Below, piece after piece: positions 36,761 through 49,183 of a DNA stretch of 64,000 nucleotides (positions within the stretch are counted from its first letter, which is position 1; each line of letters starts with the position of its first letter). The translations under genes and the position numbers were made by a program. This DNA is from Trogon surrucura (taxonomy: Eukaryota > Chordata > Aves > Trogoniformes > Trogonidae): NCBI GenBank assembly GCA_020746105.1, contig CM036628.1:1994001-2058000 (forward strand), in the 5' to 3' direction. The notes under the pieces were generated by a model. The model made no database searches. It was not told the DNA's origin and saw only the letters and a program-made list of their open reading frames with translations.

Positions 36761-37580
36761 CTGCAGGAAAAAAATCAAACATTTGATGCCATCTCAGTTA
36801 GCTCGCCTGGAGTCACCACGACGGAGCGTACGCGCTAGAGGCGGGCGGGTACAGAAGATGCAGCTTTAGATGATGCAGGTTAGGAGAATAACAGCAGAGG
36901 GGGCCAGAAAGCACTCAAAATTGCCACGTGAAGCTCAATTAAGGAAGGAGTTCTCGTTTTGCAAAGTAAAGAGCCTTTAAAGTTTCGAGATCTTGGCTTT
37001 TTTTTTTTTTTTTTGGATGCATAACCTCTTTTTTTTTTTTTTGCGGTCTATTTTTTTTTTTTTTTTTTTTACAAAATGTTCCCAGAAAAAAAAAAAAAAA
37101 AAAAGTCTTTCCTCGTCAAAATCATTAAAAAGAGCGTGTAACCACGGTTTTTCTTTTTTTTTTTTTTTTTTCCTCCCCCCCCCCCCCCCCCCCTCCCCAA
37201 TAAATAATTAAAAACTGAAGAAGCCAAACAGCAGAAAAGAGTAGCCTTGTTAGTTTTTTTAAACCCCAGCCAAGCCAGAAAATTGGTCATTCTTTTAGGT
37301 AGCTTGCAAGTAATAAGTATATTCATGCATTTAAAAAAACAAACCCCAAACCAACCAAAAAAAATCAATTAAAAAAAAAAAAAAACAAACCCCCAAACCA
37401 ACCAAAACTGTAAAAGGGGAACGTCTTTTTTTTTTTTTTTTTTTTTCCCTTTTTTTTTTTTTTTTTTTTTTTGTTTTTCATGCAACTTTTGCTTTCAGGA
37501 AGGAAAAAACTGAGGAACAGCGGGCTTAGCAGGTGGGAGGGAGGTTAAGGGGCATTCCAGCCAGTTTGGTGCAGCATTAC
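36761..37580 (-). other. NEXMIF: NEXMIF last intron, homopolymer-rich
   Basis: An 820-bp intron with donor CTGAG|GTAATG (GT at 37580-37579) and acceptor TTTCCTGCAG. It contains a striking cluster of runs: T at about 37000-37014, 37030-37042 and 37050-37070, A at about 37087-37104, T then C19 at 37154-37193, A at about 37370-37385, and T at about 37427-37446 and 37450-37472. No repeat family or gene is recognised. Confidence 0.88.
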
Positions 37581-40500
37581 CTCAGTTTCTCAAAAGCAGC
37601 TGTCACGGGGGGGTCCTTGTGGGGCTGCTCGCGGTCCGTTCGCTTGATTTTACAGTTCTCATCCCGCAGCGATTTCGAACTGGATTTATGCCGGTAGAGT
37701 TTTTTATGGGTAGGTCCGTTATTGCCTAAAGTGCTCAGGTTACTATAGTTTTTATCAAAAAAAGGAGCGGGAAGGTCCGTGGCGTACCCGCTCGAGCAGT
37801 TGGGGCGAGCGGCGTCGCACGGCGCGGCTTTGCCGTTTTTGCTTGAGCCCTTGGTGTTCGACTTGTGGTTCTTCGGCGAGACGCCGCCGCCGCCGCCGCC
37901 GGTCGCCTTCTTCTTCGACTCTTGGGACGTCCCTGCTAAAATTTTAAGAGTTTTCAGTTTCAGGCTGTTGGATTCCGGCGACCGGAAGATATCCGGAACG
38001 CTGTTGTGGCCGACGGGCCCCCACAAAGGCTCGATGGAGGCCATCATAAACCTCTGGACGTCCGCCATGCCCGACGCGATGTTGGACAGGATGTTGGAAG
38101 GTTCTTCGAACTCCCTCTGATCGTCGTCCAGGAGGCTGGTGGCGTTGCCCAGGCCGCCTTCCGACCAGCCCGTGCCCCCCTCTTTCCCCAGCGCCCACTC
38201 TCCGGAGAGCCCGTTGTGCTTGCCCAGTTTCACCCCGGCCGGGCCGCAAGGTTGAGGACCCTCGGCCAGGCCCTTGGTGGCCGTGGTGGCCACGTTGCCC
38301 AGCTGGTTGACCGCCCTGCCGCCGCCAACGGCCGGAGCCTTCTCGCCGTTGATTCCCGCCGCGTTTTTCCCTTTCCTGGCAGATTTGGGCGCCTGCCTGG
38401 AGTTTTTCCCTTGTGGCTTTTCGCTTCCTTTGTTGGTTTTGGGCGATTTTTTCCGGGTGGCTTTCTGGGAAGAGCTTTGGTTTGTACCCGCATTCTTGCC
38501 GGATGAACTTTTCCTCTTCGATTTCGACACTTTGCTATTGGTGCTAATTTGACCAGATGGCTCATTAAACGTTGACAAGCATGGACTCTTTTCGAGAAGG
38601 CTGACAGAATCTTCATCGTTGAACATATGGAACTGGAACTGGTGATTATTTAAAGCAAACCCATTATCTGCCTGATCCTCGGTCTGCAGGACCCCACAGT
38701 TCCACTTGACCTTCTCGGAGCTGTTGAGGGCGGCCTGGGGGCTCTCCTGGAAGCCCTTCAGGGTGCCCAGAGGCTTGGCGTCAGAGCCACTTATCTGCGG
38801 GGACAGGTTGGGAGTGTCCGGAGGGGACATCTCCGAGAGCGACGACTGGCGGAACTTGTCGGGCGTGAAGTTGGAAATGTCTAAAAGGTCCGTGGACTCC
38901 TTCAACGGGGTGATTTCGTCTATGCTTTGCTGGATCACTAGCTTGGGACTGCAGTGGGCCAAGAAATCATCGTTAATATCATCCTCGCCGTCCTTTTCAC
39001 AAGACTTTAGACTTAAAGAACTGTAATTGCTAGAACTAACTGACAATGAACCCACTGAATCAAAACTAATGAGCCTGCCATCATCCGTACTTAGTGTACC
39101 TCGCTGGAAATGAAAGCGCCCCTCTCCATTATTAAAATGACATGACTGATAAGAATCATCAGCCTGCACTTGTTGGCTATCCGGCATGTAATTTTTTTGG
39201 TAGAGCAATTTGCTGCTATTCAGATTGACTTGAGCGTATCCGGAGGCGGGGAGGCCGTCGGTTCCCGCGGCGCCGCCGCCGAACTCGCTCGGCAGCCCGG
39301 CCGCCTCCCGCATGTCGCCGGCGAAGTCCTGGCAGTCGGTGCCGGCGGTTTTGCCGGCCGGCCACATGCCGCCGAAGCTGCCCTGCTCCATCTCGAGGTG
39401 GCCGGGAGACTGCTGCAGCTCCGACTCGGAGGGAGGGGAGAGCACGCAGCTCTGCGCCGGCTGCAGGGCCGGGAAGGGCTTTTCCGCCGGGACGATGCTG
39501 GGGAGCGGGTGCTGCGGCTGCTCGGAGGGATGCTGGGCGAAGTACGAGATCCCGGCGTTGCTCGACAAATCAGAAGCGTCTAACAACGTCTGCAGATACC
39601 CTCCGGGGATCAGGGGTACATTGGTGGTGATATTAGCAGATGGCAGAGGCTTGTCTGAAGAGGAGGTGGATGGTAGGAAAGGAGAATTTTTAGCAACCTT
39701 ATCCTCGTGGCACTCCGGGAGATGGGAGCTGTCTGAAGCACAAGGAGCGGTTTCATCCTTCAGACGCGCTGCAGAGTCCTGGTTTTCCAGCGCCGGCGAG
39801 CCCTCCGCCGTGCTGGCGGCAGCTTTGATCTTCTTGCACTTCAACCTGGCTTCACTTTTGAACTTGATCCTGCGCAGCACCTTCCTCTCCGTGCCCTTGT
39901 GCTCCCGTTCCTGCGATTTGCATTTCACGGCGGCGATGCCCGCGATGTCGTGGACGTGCAATCCATTGGCACAGCTGGGGGCGGCGATGGCCAACGCCGG
40001 CAGCCCTTTCAGGCCCGCGTCCTCTTTGCTGCTGCAAGGCTGCTTGTGATCGGAGGAGCAGGAGCCCAGCTTGTTCACTGATTGCTCGATGGCTTTAATT
40101 CTTTGAATCCGGTGCCTGTTTGCTAGCTTGCATTTTCGCTTCCGTGGGTGAGGGAGGAACGAAGCATCTGAGCCGTTAAGATAGAAATTCTGCTTGTGGT
40201 AGAGAGACGATCTGAGCAAATCCAGTCGGCTCTGCTGCCGCTCTTGCCAGAAGCCCTTCAGTGGGGCCAGCTTCTTGTATTTGCTGAGCAGCTCCTCGTT
40301 GAGGGTAACAGTTGTCTCGTTGGCATCCACTTTGCTGAGCTTCACCAGCATATGCTTCTCCCCTTTAAACCTGTTAATGATGATGTACTTGATGATAACG
40401 GGGGGCTCCTTGCGAGAGACTTTTCGCCGTTTCTTGGGGCACCACTCGTCGTCGTCCTCCTCCTTGGGGCCGTCCGGGAGCCACTCCTTCTTGTCCAGGA

Positions 40501-41883
40501 TCTTCTCGTTCTCGATGGAGTCCACATCGTAGAGGTAATCGTCGCTGTAGCGCACTTTCCTCTTCGCCCGCAACCCGTAGTTCTGCTGAATGAAGGAGCC
40601 GGAGTGGTCGCGGGACAGGTACCGGCTGCAGTCCTTGATATCCCGCAGCACGTCGTAGGAGGACTCCGTGCAAGTGCTGTCGTCGCTGAACTCCCCGGAG
40701 TCCTCCGTGGAATTCACCGAGTCCAAGAAGTGGCTCCTCTTGGGGCCCACGTACTGCACCACCTCCGTGCTGTTGCAAGATTTATTTAAGGCAGCTTTCT
40801 CGTCCTCCTCGCCGTCCTCTTCCTCGCCGTCCTCCTCCTCCTCCCCCCAGATGATGCCTTCCTCAGATTTGAATTGAGAAGGGTCGGCGGCACCGCCGGG
40901 CCCCCTTTTCAGGGTGCTCCTGCTGTCCCTTTTTGTGCAGTTGCTGAACACGCTGGGGAAGAAGTTGAACTGGGCGTCCTCCTGCAGGGTGGTGGTCTTC
41001 TCCCGCACGTTGTCCTGGAAAGACTCGTACCTAATCTTGAGGGAGCAGACGTCGCTTCCCAAGGTGGAATCGTCGTCATCGAACATGTAATTATCCACGT
41101 CTTCCTCGGAAAACAGATTTACAGAAAGCTCGTTCTTGGAGCAGAGGTCAAGCAGCTCAATTTTACTTTCACTAATGAAAGATTCAAAATAGCCCCATTC
41201 CTGGTTGGGATTTGTTAGTAAAGGTTCCTCACCGTTGCATTTGTCTAATAGTAATCCCTCGTAATAATTTTTCTGAGTGGGGTCCTCTGAATCACTGTCA
41301 GATTTCTCCGCGTCTCTTTTGTCCGCTGCCCTCGATTTATGCATAGGGAAGCTTAAAAGCTGGTCTGAAAGCAGCTGATCCCCGTATCTCATGGTTTCTC
41401 CTGTGCTCATGCAGTGAATCCCTATATCAGAGACCGAACAGGTGTCATAATCCCTATTTATATCCCCCACTTTCAAGCTTATTCCCGGCTCTGCATCAAT
41501 GCCGTCCTTCGATTCAATAAAACAGCCCAGACAGGTCCGGCTCGGCTGCATCAAGCAGTCGCCCGTCAACGCCGACATGCCGCCGGGCTCCATCATGGTG
41601 AAAGGAGCCTTCTCGCAGTCGCCCGGCAGCGACCAGGAGCTCATGCCCTTCGTCACGCAGGAGGTGAGCGAGATGGCGTGGGCCGAGGAGTCATCCGAGG
41701 GGTGCTCGGGTACATCGGTGAGCCGCAGGGGCGACGGCGGGCTCAGCGAACAAGCCTTCTTCGAAGCCAGCGCCCGGGGGCACGCCTGGTGGCTCTCCTT
41801 GGGAGCTGTCGTCAACGCCGAGAAGGTGGCCGCGGCCTCGGCGGCGGTGCAGGGCCTCTCATCGCCGTCCGGGGCGTGCGATT
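37581..41883 (-). CDS. NEXMIF: NEXMIF (KIAA2022) giant coding exon
   Basis: NEXMIF is a vertebrate neuronal nuclear protein needed for neurite outgrowth and neuron migration; loss in humans causes X-linked intellectual disability and epilepsy. One uninterrupted 4303-nt exon encodes residues 26-1460. It contains the conserved [13 protein letters not shown] block (about 135-148), [20 protein letters not shown] (about 263-282), an acidic run at about 373-387, the basic NLS-like CPKKRRKV (about 507-514), [19 protein letters not shown], [14 protein letters not shown].. [20 protein letters not shown], [12 protein letters not shown].. [16 protein letters not shown] and [20 protein letters not shown] near the end. 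The acceptor is TGGCCCAG|AATCG. The 3' end is the donor CTGAG|GTAATG; the apparent TAA stop is intronic. No classical enzymatic domain is present. The body is slightly shorter than the human protein. Confidence 0.97.
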
Positions 41884-44497
41884 CTGGGCCAGGGAAAGGG
41901 ATGGAGGAAAGAAAAAAAAAGAGAGAGGGTTCAGAACCCTTGCGGCTCGGCTCGCGCTCGCCACCCCGCTCCCCTCGTCCCCAGGGCTTGGGGGGCGACT
42001 TCTCCCAACGGCTCCTTCGGGGAGCGGCACGTCCGCCTCCCGCGAGAGCGTGATCCTTCCCTCCTGGCCGGACCCGAGGCGGTGACGTGCGAGGAAGGGG
42101 GAGGCAGACACTCTCCCCTCCCTGCAGCCAGCTGGGAGAGGTACAAGAGCATGTTTAAAAGACCCAAACCATCCGTTCTCTCCTCCTCATGTACATACCG
42201 TTACCTGGATACTGCCTTTCAAACCTGACAAGGTTATTAAAAGAAAAAAACAACACAAAAACAAGCCTAATAATAAAAACGTCCCCATTAACATCGGAAA
42301 AAAATAAGGGAAAAATAAAGATTCTTAAAGAAACAGAGCATCCCCCCCCGGGGTGTCTGCGGCTTAAATACACCCGAACCGCGTTACCGCTCGAGAGTCG
42401 GAAAGTTGAGGCTATTTTTTAAAAACCAGTCGTCTTTTTGTCGCTGTCCACGCCACGGGAAAGCAGAAGGTAGCGCAGAGCTTAAGGGAATTATTATTAG
42501 AATTAGTTTGGGCTCCCACCTGCTGATGGGAAAAGGAGCGGGACGCGACGGAGGGCTGCCTGCCCTGGCCAAGTGTAAAACCGAGAGGAGGTCAAAATCT
42601 CCTTAATTTCATCCCAAAAGCTCCCGGCGCTTTTGTGCTACGAGGGATTTAGGGACAGAGCAGTTGGGAACGTGTTAAGGCCGTACAACAAGCTGCAGCG
42701 GTCTGAGAAATTTAAACAACTTTCCAAATGCTTCGGAAATCAAACCAGAAGTGCGAGGCAATGCCCGTAAACATCTGACTTGCTTGAAATCCGTGCTGCT
42801 TCCCTTCCCTCAAAAGGGTTAAAAAATTTAATAAGGGAAAAGAAAAAAAAGAAGCCAACTGATTTTTGAGTCCCCTCCCACCAGTTTTTAGATCAGAAAT
42901 GCAGAGGTGGTTATCTTTTTCCTTAAGCACCAAAACAAATTAACCAGTGCAGTTCCACTTTAGAAGCAAAATAAAATAAAAATCAGCTTGGAGCTGAGAG
43001 GAAGCATAGAAAATTGGAGGATAAAAGAAGGATGTCTGTGGATGCTGTAAGGCTCCAAAAAGGGGGAGGCAGAACGCTGAAATTCAATCTCAAACGCTGG
43101 ATTCAATAGGCAGAGAAGCTATTATATAAAATAAACCGTCTCTGGGTGTTTCTTTAGGTTTACGCTTGTGTAAAGGAACTTAACTCCTGTGAAATACAAA
43201 TGCCCAAACTTGATTTTCTAGGGCTTGTATCATCCTCGAATCAGGCGCTCGTTCAGTCGATGCTCTAAAGGAAACCGCGCTCCCAAAGACGACGGTTGAA
43301 AAAGAAAACGCTGGCGATGCAAAACCACCTTTTTTTTTTTTTTTTTTTGAAACTCAACAGCACATCCAAAAGCACACGGGCAGCCTGAGCAGGAAAATCC
43401 CGATCCGTCCCGCTGCCCATCAGCTCTGAGGGGAGACCAGTCCCTAACGGGGTCCCTGCGGCACCCCCTGACGTGCGGTCGTGAAGGAGACGGGCTGACA
43501 GAGACAGAGAGGTCCAAATTTACATCGTAGTGGTAAGCATAAGCTCACCCTCCACCTGCCACCAGCACGCGTCGCAGGGTCCTCACGGGCACCCACGGGT
43601 CTGGAGTTGCTCCAAGTTTTCACCAAGGAACAACCTTTGTCTCTCTGAGCCTTGTTTGGAGCGAGCAGAAGGATCTGAACGTACGCGACGTCAGGGCACT
43701 AAGTCCTCGGTACCTAACGGGGTCAATTTTATATACAAGCTGTATTTAACTATCTCAAAATTTATAGGCCAACACAAAACCTAAAAAAGCCATTAAATTA
43801 AGAATGAAAATGTCAAGCTCTGCCTCTGCCACCGCGTTGACGGTGGCCAGCGACGCGGAGTTAGGAATTCCAGGCAGGCTGCTCGAAGGGGCTCATCCTT
43901 CCCCACCGACGCCGATGGAAACTGGAATGACTTGGTGGCTCGTGGCCAGCAGCACCTCCGCGGTGTCACGGGCCAGGGGATCCCTTGTGCCAGCTGGAAT
44001 AGCAGTAACGAGCTCCCAAGTCCAACCTTCCCTTTCTACGGATGCCAAAAGGGGTTTGTTCCTCCTACCCGACCTCTAATTTTCCCCCAGTTCGTAGGGA
44101 CTACGTATCCTTCAGTCGAATTTTGCTGAAAATGGCCAGAGGGTCCACGAATAACTGCAAAGAGAGGGAAAGATGCCCAACAGAGAGCATGGCTACACGG
44201 TTTTGTACGACTTCTTTCCCTAAGAAACCAACCTGAAATCTGTAATTCAAACCTGTGTGCACATCAACATTTCCAACCATACGGATGCGTGGGCAAAAAT
44301 AGTGCTTGTTAAGACCCAAAAAGGTGTAGAATCGTAGCTGGAGTGACACCTGTGCAGAAAATACCCATTTACCCTACTGCTCCACGTTGCAGAGATACCT
44401 ACAAACCGCTAAAATTAAATACATGAAAGGAATTAGGGAAATAAGTTGGCTTGCGAGCTGTCGCTGCTCCCTCATGTACTGTAATTAAGTTCCTTAC
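41884..44497 (-). other. NEXMIF: NEXMIF intron between coding exons 1 and 2
   Basis: A 2.6-kb intron with donor GAAAATG|GTAAGG (44497-44496) and acceptor CTTTCCCTGGCCCAG (41885-41884). Contents are ordinary intronic sequence with a T20-class run near 43331-43349 and a CpG-rich part next to the giant exon (41.9-42.1 kb). I see no repeat family that can be named. Confidence 0.85.
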
Positions 44498-44573
44498 CAT
44501 TTTCTTTCACCCCATTAATCAGGATAGTTTCTTGGTCTTCTGAGGCACAATCCTGCTCTTGTTGGTCATCCAT
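44498..44573 (-). CDS. NEXMIF: NEXMIF first coding exon (start codon)
   Basis: The ATG at 44573 opens MDDQQEQDCASEDQETILIN and then GVKEN, closely matching the human start (MDNQQE... LINGVKEN). The exon ends with GAAAATG|GTAAGG after 76 nt. The remaining G joins AA of the next exon to make Glu, giving [12 protein letters not shown]. Upstream, a likely acceptor (TTTCTGGAAATGTGCAG, exon start about 44622) indicates a non-coding leader in the same exon and at least one more upstream exon. The exon is too short to stand out as an independent reading frame and was found by similarity and splice logic. Confidence 0.93.
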
Positions 44574-44622
44574 CAATTTAACCTCTTTCTGTTCACTCCA
44601 TGCCCCACTGCATCTGGCCAAC
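44574..44622 (-). other. NEXMIF: NEXMIF 5' UTR part of first coding exon
   Basis: Forty-nine bases lie between the candidate acceptor (AG at 44624-44623) and the start codon. They contain two out-of-frame ATGs (minus strand ccagATGcag and ggcATGgag) upstream of the NEXMIF start. The acceptor has a weak pyrimidine tract, so the boundary is tentative. Confidence 0.5.
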
Positions 44623-45284
44623 CTGCACATTTCCAGAAACACAACCACAGTCAGTACAAATTCCCAGAATCAGCTCAAGGAACCGCGAATAAAAAATAAC
44701 AATGACAAAAAAAAAAAACCCCAAAAAAACCCAAAACGCCACCAAAAACCGCACAACCTTGCTGCTGAAGAGGACAAATACTGTTGATTTAGGATATTTT
44801 CACGTTTCCAATCCGAAAGCCAAGTCCGATGCCGCGCATCCGCATTTCCTTCCCCCTAAAAACCTTCTCCAGTGGGTGGGGCACTCTTCGCATCGCCCAA
44901 AACTGCTTCGCAAAGATGGCTGAATGGAGACGTAAAGAGGAGAAGTCTCACCCCAACGGCTTGTCCGACCTACCAGCTACTCCTCGAGTTTTCCAAACGC
45001 TGGCAGGTACCAAAAACTGCCCAAAAAAGCAGTTTTGGGGTAAAAAGTGTCGCCAGTCTCACTCTTCACTCAAAACACGTCATCATGAAGCTCCTTTCTT
45101 GGAAGCCTCATTCCCCTGACGCCTAACACTGCCCCCACCATCCCCGTCGGGTGAAGTTTCATCTCAGCTGTACGACCACCAGTTGACGTCGACCAGACTT
45201 GATGGTGCTTCTCCAAAACAACAAACCCGAGAACGGAATCAAGCCCAGATCTTCTCCCTTCCTCCACTGAAGATCTGATCCCTT

Positions 45285-45411
45285 CCTGGAAGCGTTCAAG
45301 GCCGGGTTGGACGGAGCTTTGAGCGCCCTGGTTTGATGGGAGGTGTCTCTCCCTGCCCATGGCACGGGGGTTGGAACGAGATGATCTTTCCCAGCCCAAA
45401 CTGTTCTACTA
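45285..45411 (+). mobile_element. CR1 LINE, 3' end
   Basis: Plus-strand CR1 terminus: cttcctggaagcgttcaagg, then gttggacggagctttgagc, gggaggtgtctctccctgcc, catggcacgggggttggaac and the last cccagcccaaactgttct. About 125 bp. Confidence 0.85.
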
Positions 45412-46928
45412 AAAAAACACCAAAACAAAACTACACATAACCAAAAAAAAAAAAAGATAAGTGCCTAAGGAGAGGGAGGACCACGCAACGGAGAGACGTG
45501 GCCGACTCCTCAGCCACGGGTGGCACAGGATAACCCTCATCAATGCTCCTGATGGACATAATTTCACCTCTTTGACTGCAAATTCAAGCCAAAATCTATT
45601 TCTTTTCCTTCTGGCAAGCCAAACTCAACTTTTTCTCCCTCACAGAACAGGTACTATTAATTGAAGTGTTGTTTTAGGTAGGTTTTTTTTTAAATTTTAT
45701 TTCCTGCCTCCCCCTTAAATCAACGTTTGTCAATGTCTGATCTTCCCACAGTATTCACTGCCCTGGGTTCAGCAGCCGAACTTCATTCATATTCAGATCT
45801 GCGGCGGAGTCCTCTTAATTAACGCGAAATCTTTACAACCGCCTTAGTAAGTGAAACCTTCACTGAACTTAAAGATGTTGTGCCACCGAGAGTAAGATAA
45901 GCGTAACAAGCACCAGTAACTCAATTCCTTTGCATATTCAGAGGAATATTTAACCAACCCTGAGAGTTTGCACTTTGATGCAAATCCGTATTTCAAAGCT
46001 CTCCCAACGCCGCGTCGGTTTGTCGCGGTAAGACCCGTCTCTCCCGCCACCACCTGCGCCCTCCCCAGCACCCCGGACTCCCACGGAGGTTTCGGAAAAG
46101 CTCCAAGACGAACCATCGCTGACGTGTCGGGAACTCGAACGCCAAAACACAGATCGGACATCGTTGGGGGCTATTTCCAAGCAATTTTTGAAGAGGATTG
46201 AGTTCTAAGCCTGAAAGCTGCGTTTTCCCCAGCGCTCTACAACTTCATGCCTCCTCGGTAATATCTCCTGCCTATTAAACGTGTCTTAATATAAATATTA
46301 ATACAATAAGCTTTAAAAATATCTATTAACGACAACATTAATAAAACATCTTAAGCCTCAGGAGAATCTGAGGCTTCTCAGGAGACCAGAAAACTGCTTG
46401 CGGCCCCACGCATGGGCCAGCGTGACCTCTGGGGAGGGGACTGAGAGAAGGAAAAGCTGATTGAGCAAGGAGCTCCGAGAGATTGGGACCTGGCAGGTGT
46501 GTTTTGCACCGCCTCGTGGTTTGCCAGGTGGGACAGGAGCGTGCCAAGAGCTCCCATTTCAGTTAGCCACGGGCAGGTGGGATGGGAGGGCTGAGCTACG
46601 CACCTCCCCAGATCCGAACCCACTGCTCGCTTCAGCGGTGGGGGTGATGGGACCATCATCTTCATCGTGCAGAAGGTTATAACCGATCTCCATCGTCTTT
46701 CTGAAGTGCTGACAGAGGCTTATCCACGCTGGGCCACCGGCAGATGCAAAGTAAAAGGGGAGAGGCCCTGCCGTCGCGCCTTGCTGGGGACTATCTGTAG
46801 CTGAGGGGCTTCAGCTTTCAGAGACTACGTCCATAATTTATTCTATTCATTTCCGTAATTATTTCCAACCCAGTTGACCTCTTAGTTGGCTTCCGTGGCA
46901 GTAACGCGTCCTGCATGAAATTGCCCTG

Positions 46929-47121
46929 CTTTTCATCATCATCATCACAGAATGGCCTGGGCTGGAAGGGACCTTAGAGATCATTTTAATCCAACCTCCC
47001 TGTCGTGAGCAGGGACGCCACCTCTCGACTAGGTCAGGCAACACGTGAGAACCGAACGGGAATCGAACCCGCGACCTTCGGTGTTTCAAGCACCACGCTC
47101 AACCCACTGAGCTAAACCGGC
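46929..47121 (-). mobile_element. SINE with tRNA-Ile-like head and CR1-like tail (TguSINE1-type)
   Basis: On the minus strand the head starts GCCGGTTTAGCTCAGTGGGT and continues GAGCGTGGTGCTTG..AGGTCGCGGGTTCGATTCCCG. It carries an A box (TAGCTCAGTGGG, 47103-47114) and a perfect B box (GGTTCGATTCC, 47059-47069) for RNA polymerase III. It closely resembles tRNA-Ile, but the acceptor stem no longer pairs and the anticodon loop is altered, so it is not a working tRNA gene. It is followed by sequence typical of CR1 3' ends (gatctctaaggtcccttcc, then cattctgtga) and a (GAT)n tail. A gctttt hexamer at both ends is a possible target-site duplication. Such SINEs are known from passerine birds. Confidence 0.8.
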
Positions 47122-49153
47122 TTTTGTTTGGTTTGAACCCGCTCTCCTTCAAAGGACCGGCCATGTTTTCTCACAGAAACACAGCCTCAGTCTTAGCAAG
47201 GACCTGGAGTCCAACCATCACTTAAATATTAGATAACACTCATATTCACAGGAGAACCACGGCAACATTTTGGGCTCGCTAGGAAAGGTCCCAAGCATTT
47301 TAAAGAAGGCATCACCCTATTTATAGGTGGAGGAACCTGTCGGACTTTTAATCTTCTATTATTACTTTTGGAGGATACGTCTGCATAAGGGGGAAGGGAG
47401 CGAAGAAGAGACACGATCCAAAGGCTGGAGAAGACAATGAAGATGAAGAAACGCAAGAAGAAAGGGGGTGACTTATCTGCCTCGACTGCAGTAACTGGGA
47501 GAGCAGAGCTGAGCTCTAGAAACGAGCTGGAAAGAACTGAGAAGAGTTCAGACGAGGGATCTTCACACCGAGTCGGAGCGGGAATGAGCCAGACAACCTG
47601 AAGTTTGCAGAGACCTCACGGACAAAGGGGCCTTTCGGGAGCCGTGTGCCCACGAAAGGTCAGATCCCAAGCGGGCCGGGGAGAAACACCGGCGACTGTG
47701 AAAAAAAGCCGACAAAGGGGCTTGATGCGATACAGAACAAGAGGAAAGCAAAGACTGGGAATAACAAAGAGGAGGAGAACAGCTGGGGCCCTGGGAAGAA
47801 AAACTAAACCGAGAGAGGTCTGGGGTATAAAGGCGACGGGCAGAGAAGACGCGGGGTAGCAGGAGAGCGCAAAACACAGAGCCATTTGCAGAGAGAAGAA
47901 TAAAAGGGAGAGAATGTGGATTTCAGACGGCGCCGGGCCATTGAAGAGATACACGGCTGGGGTCACGCTATTATGAGGAACCAACAGGAGGAAAATCAGT
48001 CACCAGCTTGACGTTTATGAACTGGAGTGGAGCTGGAGCGGCTGGAGGAAGAGGATGGTGGGCGGAAGACGACAGTCAAAGACGCGGAGTCAGATGAACT
48101 CCCGGTCTCTGGAGGAGGAGGAGGGCAGGAGCACAGCTCGGCCGGCTGCGCTTCAAGGGCGGTCACGGGCGGCTCAGCCGTAGGGAACAATTCAGAAGGA
48201 CTTCTCTTCGTTGCACCACGTACTTTTAAGGCACTGGTCTGCTAAGATCACAGCTGGCGTGACGGGGAGAGACACTGGCTAGGAAAGAACATCAAAGGGA
48301 AGAAGGCACAGAAGGCAAGCAGCAAATGCAAAAAAATAATCCAGGACCTCTGCTGTAAACCTCTCGCTGCCTCACGAGAGGGTGTCTTCAGCCAAGCAAC
48401 CCAAAGCACTTTTTTGCTCCGTTTTAAAAACCCACACGACGCTCGAGAAGTTTTAAGGCCTTCGGTGTTGCCGGAGCGGAGGCAGACACGGTCAGAGAAC
48501 AAAACCAGTGTCCCAGCTGAGCCCCCACTAGGTCCCTCTGCTCCCAGCAACACTCTGGCAGAACATCCCATCATCGGCTCTTTGGAGCAAAACCAGATCA
48601 TTTCTTTTTCGGTAAAAAAAAGCACGTTCCTACCAACGTTCATTGTAGAAAGGCGAAAGGGGAAAGGCCACCCAGTGACATGACCACGAGGGAGAAAACA
48701 CATCCACGCCTGTCCTCGACAGAAAAAAGCACCAAGTTCTTTTGCTTCTTTCTCAGCCAGAAAGATTGAAGCTTAATACACTCCCTCCCGAACAGAGGAG
48801 GGGAAAAAAAAAATAATAAAAAAATCTACCAGGTAAAAATAAACAGCCTACTATAGACTGACTGAAAGCCCACCTACACGTACGGGAATTATATTAGATG
48901 GACTAGATTAGGGGTTAGCGCGAGCTGTTCCGTAATTAAAGTTGCAAGAGTGTTTGGGCTTAAAGCTGAATAAACAAAAGGTCACCCAGCACCCAGACAA
49001 AACCCAACGTGCCGGTTCCTATTTACACCCGGCTTTTACACAGCGAGCGCTTTCATTTGCTGCAGATCATGAGGGTAGATGGAGAGGGAGTATCCAAAGC
49101 GAAGGAAAATCTTTTTCTGGAGAAGTGGGGGAAGAAAGCGAAGAAGATGTGGC

Positions 49154-49183
49154 TTTTTTTCCCCCCCCCCCCCCCCCCCCCCC
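49154..49183. repeat. T7C23 homopolymer run
   Basis: Seven T followed by 23 C. The minus strand is G23, which can form a G-quadruplex and is prone to sequencing length error. Confidence 0.9.

Noticed and set aside
36467-36838. Lys/Glu-rich 123-residue open frame on the plus strand
   Set aside because: It is the complement of the CT microsatellite in the NEXMIF last exon and has no conserved sequence.
37577-37579. TAA directly after ..FEKLR as the NEXMIF stop
   Set aside because: The bases form a GTAATG splice donor, and the conserved C-terminal segment resumes in phase at 36760 after a good acceptor.
38006-40789. Several 100-245-codon plus-strand frames opposite NEXMIF
   Set aside because: They are antisense shadows of the GC-rich giant exon, which is fully explained on the minus strand.
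41813-41815. TTG or a downstream ATG as the NEXMIF start within the giant exon
   Set aside because: The frame continues upstream to a splice acceptor at 41884, and a conserved ATG exon exists at 44498-44573.
47050-47121. A functional tRNA gene on the minus strand
   Set aside because: The A and B boxes and D and T arms are good, but the acceptor stem does not pair and the sequence runs straight into a CR1 tail. It is a SINE head.
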